A stretch of 64,000 nucleotides of DNA, taken from positions 75,301 through 139,300 of the forward strand of contig NZ_ANBE01000006.1 in NCBI RefSeq assembly GCF_000341145.1, written 5' to 3'. Of the stretch, positions 17,434 through 26,158 are shown one piece after another. Under the pieces are notes generated by a model. The model searched no databases. It was given only the letters and a program-made list of their open reading frames with translations, and had not been told where the DNA came from. Positions within the stretch are counted from its first letter, which is position 1. Every line of letters starts with the position of its first letter. This DNA comes from Nocardiopsis xinjiangensis YIM 90004 (GTDB taxonomy: Bacteria > Actinomycetota > Actinomycetes > Streptosporangiales > Streptosporangiaceae). The position numbers were made by a program, and so were the translations under genes.

Positions 17434-18282
17434 TCATGGTTCTTCTCCTGCACTCTCGGGCCCGGTCAGGTTGCGCTCCTCATAACTGTGGCGGGCCCTC
17501 TTGTCGGCCAGCGCGGCGATCTGGTCGGGCACGGCCAGACGCAGCAGGAAGTCACGCAGCCCCTGAGGCAGGACCTGGGCCCACCTGGCCAAGGGCCCCA
17601 CATGAGCGGGCAGACTGACCTCGAAGCGCGGGCGGCGCACCAAGCCGGCCACGGCCCGGGCCACCTCCTCGGGGGTGAGCAGCCGGGCCGCCCCCGTGGC
17701 GGTACCGGCGGCCAGCTCGGTCCGCACCACCCCCGGCAGCACCACCGACAGCTGCACCCCGCTACCGCGCAGCTCCGAGCGCACCCCGCTCAGGTAGCCG
17801 AGCACCCCGTGTTTGGTGGCCGCGTAGGTGGATTCACCCGCAGGTGAGAGCCTGGCGGCAGCCGAAGCGATCGTGATGATGTGGCCGCGGCCGCGTTCAC
17901 GCATGGCCGGCGCGGCCAACTTCACGCCCCGGATCGTTCCGTGGAGGTTGACCTCGATCTGCCGGCGGGCCGCTTCCTCCGGTTCCTGATCGAAGGGGCC
18001 CACCCACATCAGGCCGGCGTTGTTGACCAGTACATCGATCGGGCCCAGGCGCTCGCGCACACTCTGCAGGAAGAGCGAGAAGGAGGAGGTGTCGGTGACA
18101 TCGCAGCCCAAAGCCTCGACCTTCCCGGGAAGCTGCCCAGCGCTCGCACGCGCCTGCTCCAGATCGCGGTCGCCGATGGCCACACGGGCACCGCTGCGGG
18201 CCAGGTGGGCCGCCACCGCCCGTCCGATCCCACGCGCTCCTCCGGTGATGGCCACGACAGGGCCCACCAGTACTCGGCCCAC
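17434..18282 (-). CDS. Short-chain dehydrogenase/reductase
   Basis: 282-residue classical SDR. The cofactor loop is ITGGARGIGRAVA, with NNAG in DVLVNNAGLMWVG, the catalytic Ser in IITIASAAARLSPAG and YAATK (Tyr-x3-Lys). A C-terminal extension (KRARHSYEERNL) resembles membrane-associated SDRs. The GTG at 18282 is chosen for GGAGGA five nt upstream. It shares a divergent control region and a palindromic operator with a TetR gene, the arrangement commonly seen for fatty-acid or steroid SDRs. Confidence 0.88.
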   Translation of the reverse strand: MGRVLVGPVVAITGGARGIGRAVAAHLARSGARVAIGDRDLEQARASAGQLPGKVEALGCDVTDTSSFSLFLQSVRERLGPIDVLVNNAGLMWVGPFDQEPEEAARRQIEVNLHGTIRGVKLAAPAMRERGRGHIITIASAAARLSPAGESTYAATKHGVLGYLSGVRSELRGSGVQLSVVLPGVVRTELAAGTATGAARLLTPEEVARAVAGLVRRPRFEVSLPAHVGPLARWAQVLPQGLRDFLLRLAVPDQIAALADKRARHSYEERNLTGPESAGEEP

Positions 18283-18310
18283 ACCCGTCCTCCGATCCGG
18301 GGATTCCAAT

Positions 18311-18330
18311 CTGACATGCACACGTGTCAG
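18311..18330. promoter_or_regulatory. TetR-type operator of the SDR/TetR divergon
   Basis: CTGACA (18311-18316) and TGTCAG (18325-18330) form a perfect 6-bp dyad with an 8-bp spacer, a half-site pattern typical of TetR-family operators. It is 28 bp from the SDR start and 44 bp from the TetR start, so both genes could be repressed from one site. Confidence 0.65.
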
Positions 18331-18374
18331 ATGCGCGGACAGCGTGCCACAGCCAACAGGACAGGGGAAGAGGT

Positions 18375-19025
18375 TTGACCGGCAAAACAGCACAAACGCA
18401 ACCCAGCAGGAGCCGATACTCAGGACTGGACGCCCCAGAACGCACACGCCGACGCCGACAGGCACTGCTCGAAACAGCCCTGGAACTGTTCACCACCCAG
18501 GGCTATACAGCCACCTCGGTCAAAGACCTCTGCCGCCGAGCCGGACTCACCGAACGCTACTTCTACGAATCCTTCCGCGACCGCCACGCCTGCCTGGTCC
18601 AGCTCTACGACGAACTGGCCGCACAACTGCTCGAGAACACCACCACCGCCACCCGGCAAACAGGCGACCTCGACACGGACCAGATCACCGAGCGAGCACT
18701 GTCGGAGTTCATCGACCACCTGGCCCGCGACCCCCGGCGCGCACGCCTGATCCTGCTCGAGGTCGTAGGCGTGTCCCAGGAACTGGAAGAACGCAGACAC
18801 ACCGTCCTGCGCAGCTTTGCCGAACTGACCGCCAACGTCTGGACGCAACAGCTCGCACACACCAACCCCACCCCCCACCAGCACCTGGCCACCATCGGAC
18901 TCGTGGGCGCCCTCAACCACCTGCTGGTCGACTGGCTGCACCGGAACCAACAGGAAACACAAACCGAACTCGTGCAGGTCTGCACCCGCATGTTCTGCGC
19001 CGTCCGCCGCCAGATGGAGCAATGA
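18375..19025 (+). CDS. TetR family transcriptional regulator
   Basis: 216-residue repressor. The HTH is RRRRQALLETALELFTTQGYTATSVKDLCRRAGLTERYFYESFRDRHACL, a textbook TetR N-terminal domain ending in the Y-F-Y-x-x-F motif, followed by a helical ligand domain. TTG at 18375 follows GGGGAAGAGG. An upstream in-frame GTG at 18324 lies inside the operator and is less likely. Divergent from the SDR gene, which it probably represses together with itself. Confidence 0.9.
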   Translation: MTGKTAQTQPSRSRYSGLDAPERTRRRRQALLETALELFTTQGYTATSVKDLCRRAGLTERYFYESFRDRHACLVQLYDELAAQLLENTTTATRQTGDLDTDQITERALSEFIDHLARDPRRARLILLEVVGVSQELEERRHTVLRSFAELTANVWTQQLAHTNPTPHQHLATIGLVGALNHLLVDWLHRNQQETQTELVQVCTRMFCAVRRQMEQ

Positions 19026-19065
19026 CCCGACCAGAGGCGAAGAAACCCCAGCACAACAGGGTTAT

Positions 19066-19096
19066 GGTGACTTATTGCGCCCCCTGGGGTGACTTA
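19066..19096 (+). promoter_or_regulatory. Direct repeat upstream of the sugar transporter
   Basis: GGTGACTTA occurs twice, at 19066-19074 and 19088-19096, exactly 22 bp apart (two helical turns, same face). It lies about 160 bp upstream of the sugar transporter start in the otherwise featureless gap 19026-19253. It could bind a regulator as a pair of half-sites. Confidence 0.35.
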
Positions 19097-19253
19097 GGTC
19101 AAGTATGCGTAGTAAGGTCCTGCGCAGCCGGTTCGACCTCGGCCACCTGCCATATCGGCCCCACACCGGCCCACCCATACACACACCGCCCGGCACACCC
19201 CGCCCACCCCCCACGGGCACCGGGCGCCACACCCCTGGGGGAAGGAAACCACC

Positions 19254-20771
19254 ATGAGCTCAACCGACACAGTCGGGGACCCGCGCCCCGGCACCGGAGG
19301 GGCGAGCCTGACCCACATCACCCTCATCGCTGCCGCCGCAGCCATGGGCGGGTTCCTGTTCGGCTACGACAGCTCCGTCATCAACGGCGCCGTGGAGGCC
19401 ATCCAAGGCCGCTTCGACGTCGGCCCCGGCACACTCGGCTTCACCGTGGCCTCGGCCCTGCTGGGCTGCGTCCTGGGCGCAGCCCTGACCGGCCAGATCG
19501 CCGACCGGCTCGGCCGCCTGCCCGTCATGCGCATCGCCGGCACGCTGTTCCTCCTCAGCGCCATCGGCTCCGCCCTGCCCTTCACCATCTGGGACCTGAC
19601 CGCCTGGCGCATCCTGGGCGGGATGGCCATCGGCCTGGCCTCGGTCATCGCCCCCACCTACATCGCCGAAGTCTCACCCGCCCCCTACCGCGGACGCCTG
19701 GCCTCCCTGCAACAACTGGCCATCGTCCTGGGCATCGCCGCCTCCCAACTGGTCAACTACGCCATCGCCCAGATCGCCGACGGCAGCGCCGCCAACACCC
19801 TGGGCCCCCTGCAGGCCTGGCAATGGATGCTGGCCATCGAGACCCTGCCCGCCCTGGCCTACATCGCACTGAGCTTCCTCATCCCCGAATCACCCCGCCA
19901 CCTGGTCCGCGTGAACCAGACCGACCGGGCCCGCCAAGTCCTGGCCCGCATCGAGGGCCCCGACGCCGTCCAGGACCGCATCAGCGAGATCCGCCGCGCC
20001 CTGGGCACAGAAGTACGACCCAAGCTGGGCGACCTGGCCGGACGCTACGGCCTACTGCCCATCGTCTGGATCGGCATGGGCGTCTCCGCCTTCCAACAAC
20101 TGGTCGGCATCAACGTCATCTTCTACTACTCCAGCTCGCTGTGGCAGTCGGTAGGCATCGACGAAGGCAGCTCCCTGCTGCTGAGCCTGTTCACCTCCGT
20201 GGTCAACATCATCGGTACCCTCATCGCGATCGTGCTCGTGGACCGCATCGGCCGCAAACCCCTGCTGCTCATCGGCTCAGCCGGCATGACCCTGGCCCTG
20301 GCCACCGCCGCGCTGGCCTTCAGCAACGCCACCGGCCAGGGCGAGGACGTGGCCCTGCCCTTCGCCTGGGGCGTGATCGCCCTGATCGCGGCCAGCTCCT
20401 TCGTGCTCTTCTTCGCCCTGTCCTGGGGCGTGGTCGTGTGGGTGCTGCTGGGGGAGATGTTCCCGCTGCGCATCCGCGCCGCCGCCATGGGCGTGGCCAC
20501 CGCGACCCAATGGCTGGCCAACTGGCTGGTCACCGTCAGCTTCCCCGCCATGAGCGACTGGAACCTGAGCCTGACCTACGTGATCTACGCCCTCTTCGCC
20601 CTGCTCTCCCTGCTCTTCGTGTGGAAATTCGTCTCCGAGACCAAGGGCAAGACCCTGGAAGAAATGCAAGGCTGCCCCGCCCCACCCACCCCGATCCGCC
20701 CCCAGGGCCCAAGAACAGGCCCTGGGGGCACACCTTTGCCCCAGAACACCATGCGCCCGCCCCCGCCCTGA
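19254..20771 (+). CDS. MFS sugar/H+ symporter with C-terminal extension
   Basis: 505-residue transporter of the SP family (XylE/GlcP/GalP type) with 12 helices. Diagnostic motifs are GFLFGYDSSVINGA (helix 1), D-R-L-G-R between helices 2 and 3, PESPRHLV after helix 6, QQLVGINVIFYYSS (helix 7), DRIGRKPLL, and the normal terminus ETKGKTLEEM. About 30 proline-rich residues follow the normal end and are encoded by a perfect 12-bp hairpin region. It imports a hexose or pentose. ATG at 19254 with GGAAGG upstream. Confidence 0.9.
   Translation: MSSTDTVGDPRPGTGGASLTHITLIAAAAAMGGFLFGYDSSVINGAVEAIQGRFDVGPGTLGFTVASALLGCVLGAALTGQIADRLGRLPVMRIAGTLFLLSAIGSALPFTIWDLTAWRILGGMAIGLASVIAPTYIAEVSPAPYRGRLASLQQLAIVLGIAASQLVNYAIAQIADGSAANTLGPLQAWQWMLAIETLPALAYIALSFLIPESPRHLVRVNQTDRARQVLARIEGPDAVQDRISEIRRALGTEVRPKLGDLAGRYGLLPIVWIGMGVSAFQQLVGINVIFYYSSSLWQSVGIDEGSSLLLSLFTSVVNIIGTLIAIVLVDRIGRKPLLLIGSAGMTLALATAALAFSNATGQGEDVALPFAWGVIALIAASSFVLFFALSWGVVVWVLLGEMFPLRIRAAAMGVATATQWLANWLVTVSFPAMSDWNLSLTYVIYALFALLSLLFVWKFVSETKGKTLEEMQGCPAPPTPIRPQGPRTGPGGTPLPQNTMRPPPP
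20698..20729 (+). terminator. Strong hairpin inside the 3' end of the sugar transporter gene
   Basis: GCCCCCAGGGCC (20698-20709) and GGCCCTGGGGGC (20718-20729) are exact complements with an 8-nt loop, followed by a short CACCTTTG. It looks like a terminator but lies within the open frame, 15 codons after the usual protein end. Confidence 0.45.
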
Positions 20772-20914
20772 GGCCCCCGAGCCCCCGCCCCGAGCAAAGA
20801 CACCCGCACAAAAGCAAGGAAGAGGCCAGAGCCGACCCCGCCCGGGCCCGCCCCAGAGCGGCCTTGCACCGCAAGAACTCCTCACGGCCCCCGCACCCGA
20901 GCACAAGGAAGACC

Positions 20915-21286
20915 ATGGACCACAACACCGCCACCCAAGAAGCCATCACCGCAGAGCTGCACCTGCTCGACCCCCACCTGCGCGCCGACCCCGCCCGCGC
21001 CCGGGCCCTGCTGGAGGAAGACTTCACCGAATACGGCTCCTCCGGGACCGTCTACGACCGCGAGGCGATCCTGGACCTGCTCGCGCGGGAAAACAGCGGG
21101 GGAGCGGTGCGGCACCGCCCCCACGTACACGGACTGACCGGCCACGAACTGGCCCCCGGCCTGGTACAGCTGACCTTCACCACCAGCTCCGCCGAACACC
21201 GCTCCCTGCGCAGCAGCCTCTGGCGCCAAGGCACCGACGGCATCTGGCGCTGCCTCTTCCACCAAACCACCCCCACCCGCAGCTGA
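20915..21286 (+). CDS. NTF2-like / DUF4440 protein
   Basis: 123-residue cone-shaped NTF2-fold protein. ALLEEDFTEYGSSGTVYDREAILDLL and the closing LRSSLWRQGTDGIWRCLFHQTTP match the DUF4440/SnoaL-like pattern. Family members are small ligand-binding proteins or isomerase-like enzymes, and no catalytic role can be assigned. ATG at 20915 with AAGGAA upstream. It is 144 nt downstream of the sugar transporter on the same strand. Confidence 0.75.
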   Translation: MDHNTATQEAITAELHLLDPHLRADPARARALLEEDFTEYGSSGTVYDREAILDLLARENSGGAVRHRPHVHGLTGHELAPGLVQLTFTTSSAEHRSLRSSLWRQGTDGIWRCLFHQTTPTRS

Positions 21287-21385
21287 CACACGCACCAACC
21301 CGGCAACAGGGCCCGCCCCCACGTACACGCCACAGCCCCGCGCACCAAAGGGCCGCCCCACCGCGCACACGGTACGGTTACGGCC

Positions 21386-22084
21386 ATGGACAACGCACCG
21401 ACACGACCGTCCACGTCGGTCGAGGACTACGTGAAAGTCATCTACGACCTGCAGGAGAGAGGCACCAAACCGGTGACCATCTCCGGCATGGCCGAACGAC
21501 TGTCGGTGTCCAACTCCTCCGTCTCAGGCATGCTGCGCAAACTCAACGAACTCGGCCTGGTCCAACACCAGCGCTACGGCACGGTCAACCTCACCGAAGC
21601 CGGCACCAAGGCCGCCCTGTCGGTCCTGCGCCGCCACCGCCTCCTGGAGACCTACCTGGTCGCCGAACTCGGCTACTCCTGGGACGAGGTCCACGACGAA
21701 GCCGAAATCCTCGAACACGTGGTCTCCGACAAATTCGTCGACCGCATAGCCCACCACCTGGGCCAACCCATCGTCGACCCCCACGGCGACCCCATCCCCA
21801 CCCGCGAAGGCGACATCGTCCAACGCCCCTCACTCCTGCTCTCCCAAGCCGAGGAAGGCACCACCGGCACCATCGTCCGGGTCAACGACACCGACCCCGA
21901 CCTACTGCGCTACCTCGCCGAAGTCGACCTGGGCATCGGCATGCACCTGCGCGTGGAACGCCACCAACCCTTCGCCGGCTCCATGGAGATCACCGTGCAC
22001 ACCCCCACCCAGGACGAGCCACGCCACCAAGCACTGGGACTGGTGGCAGCCCAAGCCCTGTGGATCAGCCCCGAAAACCCCTGA
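21386..22084 (+). CDS. DtxR/MntR-family metal-dependent regulator
   Basis: 232-residue, three-domain regulator: winged helix (residues 10-70, MAERLSVSNSSVSGMLRKL), metal-binding dimerisation domain (75-140) and a C-terminal FeoA-like SH3 domain. The metal site has Asp14, His84, Glu107, Glu110 and His111. Glu107 replaces the Cys found in iron-sensing DtxR/IdeR, and Asp14 replaces their Met, both as in manganese-sensing MntR. It is therefore a probable Mn(II) sensor. A DtxR-like box precedes a metal ABC transporter 6 kb downstream. Confidence 0.88.
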   Translation: MDNAPTRPSTSVEDYVKVIYDLQERGTKPVTISGMAERLSVSNSSVSGMLRKLNELGLVQHQRYGTVNLTEAGTKAALSVLRRHRLLETYLVAELGYSWDEVHDEAEILEHVVSDKFVDRIAHHLGQPIVDPHGDPIPTREGDIVQRPSLLLSQAEEGTTGTIVRVNDTDPDLLRYLAEVDLGIGMHLRVERHQPFAGSMEITVHTPTQDEPRHQALGLVAAQALWISPENP

Positions 22085-22262
22085 ACCACCCACCCCGGCA
22101 CCCGCACAGGACCAGGGCCTGGCACCGAGAACGAACCTCCCCCTACCCTGAAGCCATGCACAAGCGACGCTGACCCACCACCGGAGGTCGGTCGACCCCG
22201 CGGGCACGCGGGCCCCCACCAGGGCCCGCCACCACCCGCGCCCGGCGACCCGAAAGACCTCC

Positions 22263-23214
22263 ATGCGCGCCCCGTTCACCCGCACCCACCACGCGCGCCT
22301 GCAACGCCTGACCCGCCCCCTGTACACCTACGCCGTGTGCCAGGAGTTCGTGCTCCTGTACCCGGTCTACACACTGCTGTTCGAACAGAACGGGCTCTCG
22401 CTCACCCAGATCAGTTCCCTGTTCGTGATCTGGTCCCTGACCGGCGTCCTGCTCGCCGTGCCCGCCGGCGCCTGGGCCGACCTCCTGCCACGCCGACACC
22501 TGCTGACCCTGGCACCGCTCCTGACCGGCGCCGCCTTCACCCTGTGGCTCCTGGCCCCCTCCTACACCGCCTTCGCCACCGGGTTCGTGCTCTGGGGCGC
22601 CGGCGGAGCCCTGGCCTGCGGCGCGCTGGAGGCCCTGGTCCACACCGAACTGGCCCACCGCGGCGCCACCGGCCACTACGCCCGCATCATGGGCACCACC
22701 CGCGCCCTGGCAGTGGCCTCGGCCGGCGCCGCCACCCTGCTGGCCGTACCCGTCATGGCCCAGGGCGGTTACACGGCCCTGGGCACGGCCAGCATCGCGG
22801 TGTGCGCACTGGGTTCCCTGACCGGGCCGGCCCTGCCCGAGGAACGCACCACCCACCGCCACCCACCGCAGGACCAGCAGCCCGAACCCGAACCGGGCTA
22901 CATCCGCACCCTTCGCGCCGGCCTGCACCAGGCCCGCACCAACCGCCCGGTCAGGTCCGCCCTGCTCCTACTCATCGTGGCCACCGCCTTCTGGCAGAGC
23001 CTGGAGGAATACATCCCCCTGCTGGCCTCCGACAGCGGCGTACCCACCGCCACCGTGCCCGCGGTCCTGTTCCTGGTCTGGGCCTTCCTCACCATCGGCG
23101 GCCTGATGGCCGGGCGCGCGGCCCGGTGGCCCCACCCGGCCCTCTTCACCCTGTTCGCGCTGCCCTACGCCGTGGTGGGCCTGCTCCTGCTGTGCCCGGG
23201 CCGGCGCACACGCA
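22263..23214 (+). pseudogene. Truncated MFS transporter (9 of 12 helices)
   Basis: Clear MFS sequence from the ATG at 22263 (LTRPLYTYAVCQEFVLLYPV, helix 1) through helix 9 (LFTLFALPYAVVGLLLL) breaks off at about 23214. Helices 10-12 and a stop codon are missing. The frame stays open to 24827 antisense to the convergent symporter, encoding no recognisable protein. Two 20-bp near-identical repeats (23217-23236 and 23256-23275, 18/20) mark the breakpoint. It is most likely a 3'-deleted pseudogene, possibly still transcribed. Confidence 0.7.
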
Positions 23215-23285
23215 CCAAGGGCCGCCCCCGCCTCCGACCTCAACAGGACCGGGGCAAGGGCGGCCCCCGCCTTCGCCCAGGACCG

Positions 23286-24635
23286 CTAACCGCCCCCGGG
23301 GCCCCTGCCCGAAGCAGGCGAGGAGAGCCGCTGCTGAGCATGCTCCTCCTCATCCTCCCGGTCCCTCTCACGCAACATCCCCTTCTCGGTGGAGGCGACC
23401 ACACGCGTACCCGCCAAATCACCGGTGACGTTGCACATGGTGCGGGCCATGTCCAACAACGCGTCGATACCGGCCACCAGAGCCACCGGCGCCATGGGCA
23501 GACCCACCGACGTGGTGGCCATCGTCAACATGACCAGCCCCGCCCCGGGCACCCCGGCGGTACCGATGGAGGCCAACACACCCACCAGCACGACCGTGGC
23601 CAACTCGCCCACACTCAGGCTCTGCCCGGCGATATTGGCCACGAACACCGTGGCCGCACCGACATAGATCGCGGTGCCGTCCATGTTGACGGTCGCACCC
23701 AGCGGCAAACTGAACCCGTACACACCCTCGCGCACACCCATACGCCGGGCCGCCGCCGTGGACACCGGCAGGGTGCCGCTGCTGGAACGGGTCACGAACG
23801 CAGTCACCATCGGATCCTTGGCCGCACCGAAGAAACGGACCAACGGCACACGGAACAGCAACAGGATCAACGCATAGACCACGACCATCAACACGACCGA
23901 CCCGTAGACCACACCGGTCAGCTGCAGCAGCGGACCGATCGCCTCGGCCCCGGTATCGGCCAGCACCGCCGCGATCAGCGCGAACACACCCACAGGCGCA
24001 TACTCCAGCACACCACGCACCACCCGAAAAACCAGGTCGGCAGCGGCGTCGATGCCCTTGCGCAAGAACAGCCCCAACTCCTGGGCGCGCTCGTCCTCGC
24101 TGTTCATCATGTAGGTCAGCGCCAGACCGAAGACCAACGCCAAGAACATGATCGCCAGCACATTGCCCTGAACCAGCGCCTGGAAAGGGTTGGCGGGCAC
24201 AATCCCCACCAGCGTCTCGACCACCGAGGGCACCTCAGCGGCCTCTTCCTCGGCCCGGCCGGGCATGCTCAACCCCGCACCGGGCGAGAGAGCCAAAGCC
24301 AGACCGAGCCCCACCACGAGGGAAAAAGCCGACGTGAGCAGGTAGAACGCGAAAACTTTCACCCCGATGCGCCCCAACCTCTGCGGGGAGATCGAGGTCA
24401 CCCCCACGATCAACGTGGTGATGATCAGCGGGAAGATCAGCATCTGCAGCAAGTTCAGGAAGATCTCACCGAGCGGATCCAGCACGGGCAGAGCCCGCTC
24501 CTGCACACCGGCGGCATTGATCACCAGACCCGCCACCACGCCCGCCACCAGGGCCACGGCCATCTTCCAGATCAGGGCGATGTTCAAGTATCGACGCAGC
24601 AACGAGGCAGAAGCTGCCGGGGGTTGGGTGGACAT
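23286..24635 (-). CDS. Dicarboxylate/amino acid:cation symporter (DAACS)
   Basis: 449-residue membrane symporter of the GltP/DctA family. The re-entrant loop FVTRSSSGTLPVS, the NMDGTAIYVG motif of helix 7, and GVPGAGLVMLTM of hairpin 2 are intact, so it should transport glutamate, aspartate or C4-dicarboxylates with Na+ or H+. The C-terminus is a charged cytoplasmic tail (REDEEEHAQQR region). ATG at 24635 with AAGGA upstream. Confidence 0.92.
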   Translation of the reverse strand: MSTQPPAASASLLRRYLNIALIWKMAVALVAGVVAGLVINAAGVQERALPVLDPLGEIFLNLLQMLIFPLIITTLIVGVTSISPQRLGRIGVKVFAFYLLTSAFSLVVGLGLALALSPGAGLSMPGRAEEEAAEVPSVVETLVGIVPANPFQALVQGNVLAIMFLALVFGLALTYMMNSEDERAQELGLFLRKGIDAAADLVFRVVRGVLEYAPVGVFALIAAVLADTGAEAIGPLLQLTGVVYGSVVLMVVVYALILLLFRVPLVRFFGAAKDPMVTAFVTRSSSGTLPVSTAAARRMGVREGVYGFSLPLGATVNMDGTAIYVGAATVFVANIAGQSLSVGELATVVLVGVLASIGTAGVPGAGLVMLTMATTSVGLPMAPVALVAGIDALLDMARTMCNVTGDLAGTRVVASTEKGMLRERDREDEEEHAQQRLSSPASGRGPGGG

Positions 24636-24683
24636 CGGTGTCCTTCATCGTCTTGGCCATTTACTCGGAAAAACACGGCGAGG

Positions 24684-24701
24684 ACCACCAAAACAGGTGG
24701 T
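24684..24701. promoter_or_regulatory. Dyad in the symporter/hibernation-factor gap
   Basis: ACCACC and GGTGGT flank AAAACA, forming a perfect 6-bp dyad 49 bp upstream of the symporter start. It is the only clear structure in the 365-bp gene-free stretch 24636-25000, which otherwise shows A/C-rich sequence with no coding features. Confidence 0.35.
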
Positions 24702-25000
24702 TTCCCCTCAGCCGCCCACAGCAGATACCCCTACAACCCGGCCACCAACCGCTCCGGGCCACCCGTCACCACTTCGATACACACCCGCCACACTCCGCCC
24801 CCACCTGCACCGAAACCACCCGCCTGACCCAGCACAACCAGCAGGAGCGCAGGTCAGCACAGAGCAAATCCTTGGACAAGGTCCACCTTCACCCGCACAC
24901 ACCTATGTCCACATCGCACCCAGTGCCCGAGGATGGACGACAGGGCCGACCCCAAGAAGGAGGTGGAGCAGGGCGGGGGGAACACACGCCCTGCACACAC

Positions 25001-26140
25001 ATGGACCTGGGTTTCCTGCGACCTCTCTACAGCACCGAAGCCCCCGTGGCCTCGGTACACCTGGACACCAGCCGCCAGAGCACCGACTCCGACAAGGAAA
25101 TCGAACTGCGCTGGCGCCACCTGCGCGAACACCTGGCCGAACTGGGCACCGACCACGCCACCCTCCAAGCACTCCACGAAGCCGTGGGCCAAGGCGCCTC
25201 ACGCTCCTACGGCACCCACGGCCAATCCCTGTTCGCCTCCCGAGGCCAACTCCTGAACACCCACACCCTGGCCGTTCCACCCCAACGCGACCACGCCACC
25301 TGGATGCCCGTACCCGACCCGCTACCACTGGTCCTGGACCGCGCACGCCACGTCCCCTACGTCCTCATCGCCCTGGACCGGGTCAACGCCGAGATCGTGG
25401 GCTACACCGACCAACCCGCCCAAGGCCCCGTCCTACAAGAAAACCCCACCGGCCAAACCATGCACGACCTCGACGGCCCCATCGGCCGCAGCGGCCCAGG
25501 ACAACACCGCGGACTGGGCGCACGCGGCAACGCCCAACACGCCGCCCAACAGATGTGGCGCGAAAACACCGCCGCCTTCGCCGAACACGTACGCGAAGCC
25601 GTACGCGCGGTCCAGGCCAAGATCATCCTGGTGGGCGGCGACGAAGAAGCCATCACCTACCTGCGCCAGAACCTGGGCCCGCGCCAACTGAGCATCCCCA
25701 TCCGCATCATCGCGGGCGGACGCGGGGGACAGGCCGCCCGCGACCGCCTGCACCAGGCCGCCGAACAGGCCCTGAACGACTTCATCGCAGACGAACACGC
25801 CCGCGCCCTGGCCGACTACCAGCAAAAACTCGCCAACGAACAAGCCGTGCAAGGAACCGGAAAGGCCGCACACATGCTCACCGAGGCCCGCGTGCAGACC
25901 CTGCTGCTGAGCCCCGACCGCGAAGAGGAGGAGCAACTGTACGCAAGCCTGCACCAACCCGTCCCGGTGGCCCAGCACAGCGCCGACCTGGGCCAACCCG
26001 ACCAGGACGTCTTCACCGCCCCGGCCAGCGCCCTGATGCTGCGCTCAGCGGTGGCTTCCGACGCCTCCTTCACCGAGCTGACCGAGCAGGAGCGCACCGA
26101 CCACGGCGCCCTCCTACGCTTTGCCGACAACAACCACTGA
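25001..26140 (+). CDS. Rv2629/Balon-like ribosome hibernation factor
   Basis: 379-residue protein with the archaeal-eRF1/Pelota-related layout of mycobacterial Rv2629. It opens MDLGFLRPLYSTEAPVASVHLDTSRQ, continues ELRWRHLREHLAELG, has an IILVGGDEEAITYLR Rossmann-like central domain, and ends ERTDHGALLRFADNN, close to the Rv2629 ending. Balon-type proteins bind vacant ribosomal A sites during dormancy and lack the GGQ hydrolysis loop. No GGQ is seen here. ATG at 25001; the frame is open further upstream but without family similarity. Confidence 0.78.
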   Translation: MDLGFLRPLYSTEAPVASVHLDTSRQSTDSDKEIELRWRHLREHLAELGTDHATLQALHEAVGQGASRSYGTHGQSLFASRGQLLNTHTLAVPPQRDHATWMPVPDPLPLVLDRARHVPYVLIALDRVNAEIVGYTDQPAQGPVLQENPTGQTMHDLDGPIGRSGPGQHRGLGARGNAQHAAQQMWRENTAAFAEHVREAVRAVQAKIILVGGDEEAITYLRQNLGPRQLSIPIRIIAGGRGGQAARDRLHQAAEQALNDFIADEHARALADYQQKLANEQAVQGTGKAAHMLTEARVQTLLLSPDREEEEQLYASLHQPVPVAQHSADLGQPDQDVFTAPASALMLRSAVASDASFTELTEQERTDHGALLRFADNNH

Positions 26141-26158
26141 CGGGCCGGCTCAGGCCCG
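26141..26158. terminator. Hairpin between convergent genes
   Basis: CGGGCC and GGCCCG pair around GGCTCA directly after the hibernation-factor stop and overlapping the end of the convergent exonuclease gene. A short shared terminator is likely. Confidence 0.4.

Noticed and set aside
22263-24827. A single 854-codon gene.
   Set aside because: After residue 317 it is antisense to a well-supported symporter and has no recognisable protein sequence.
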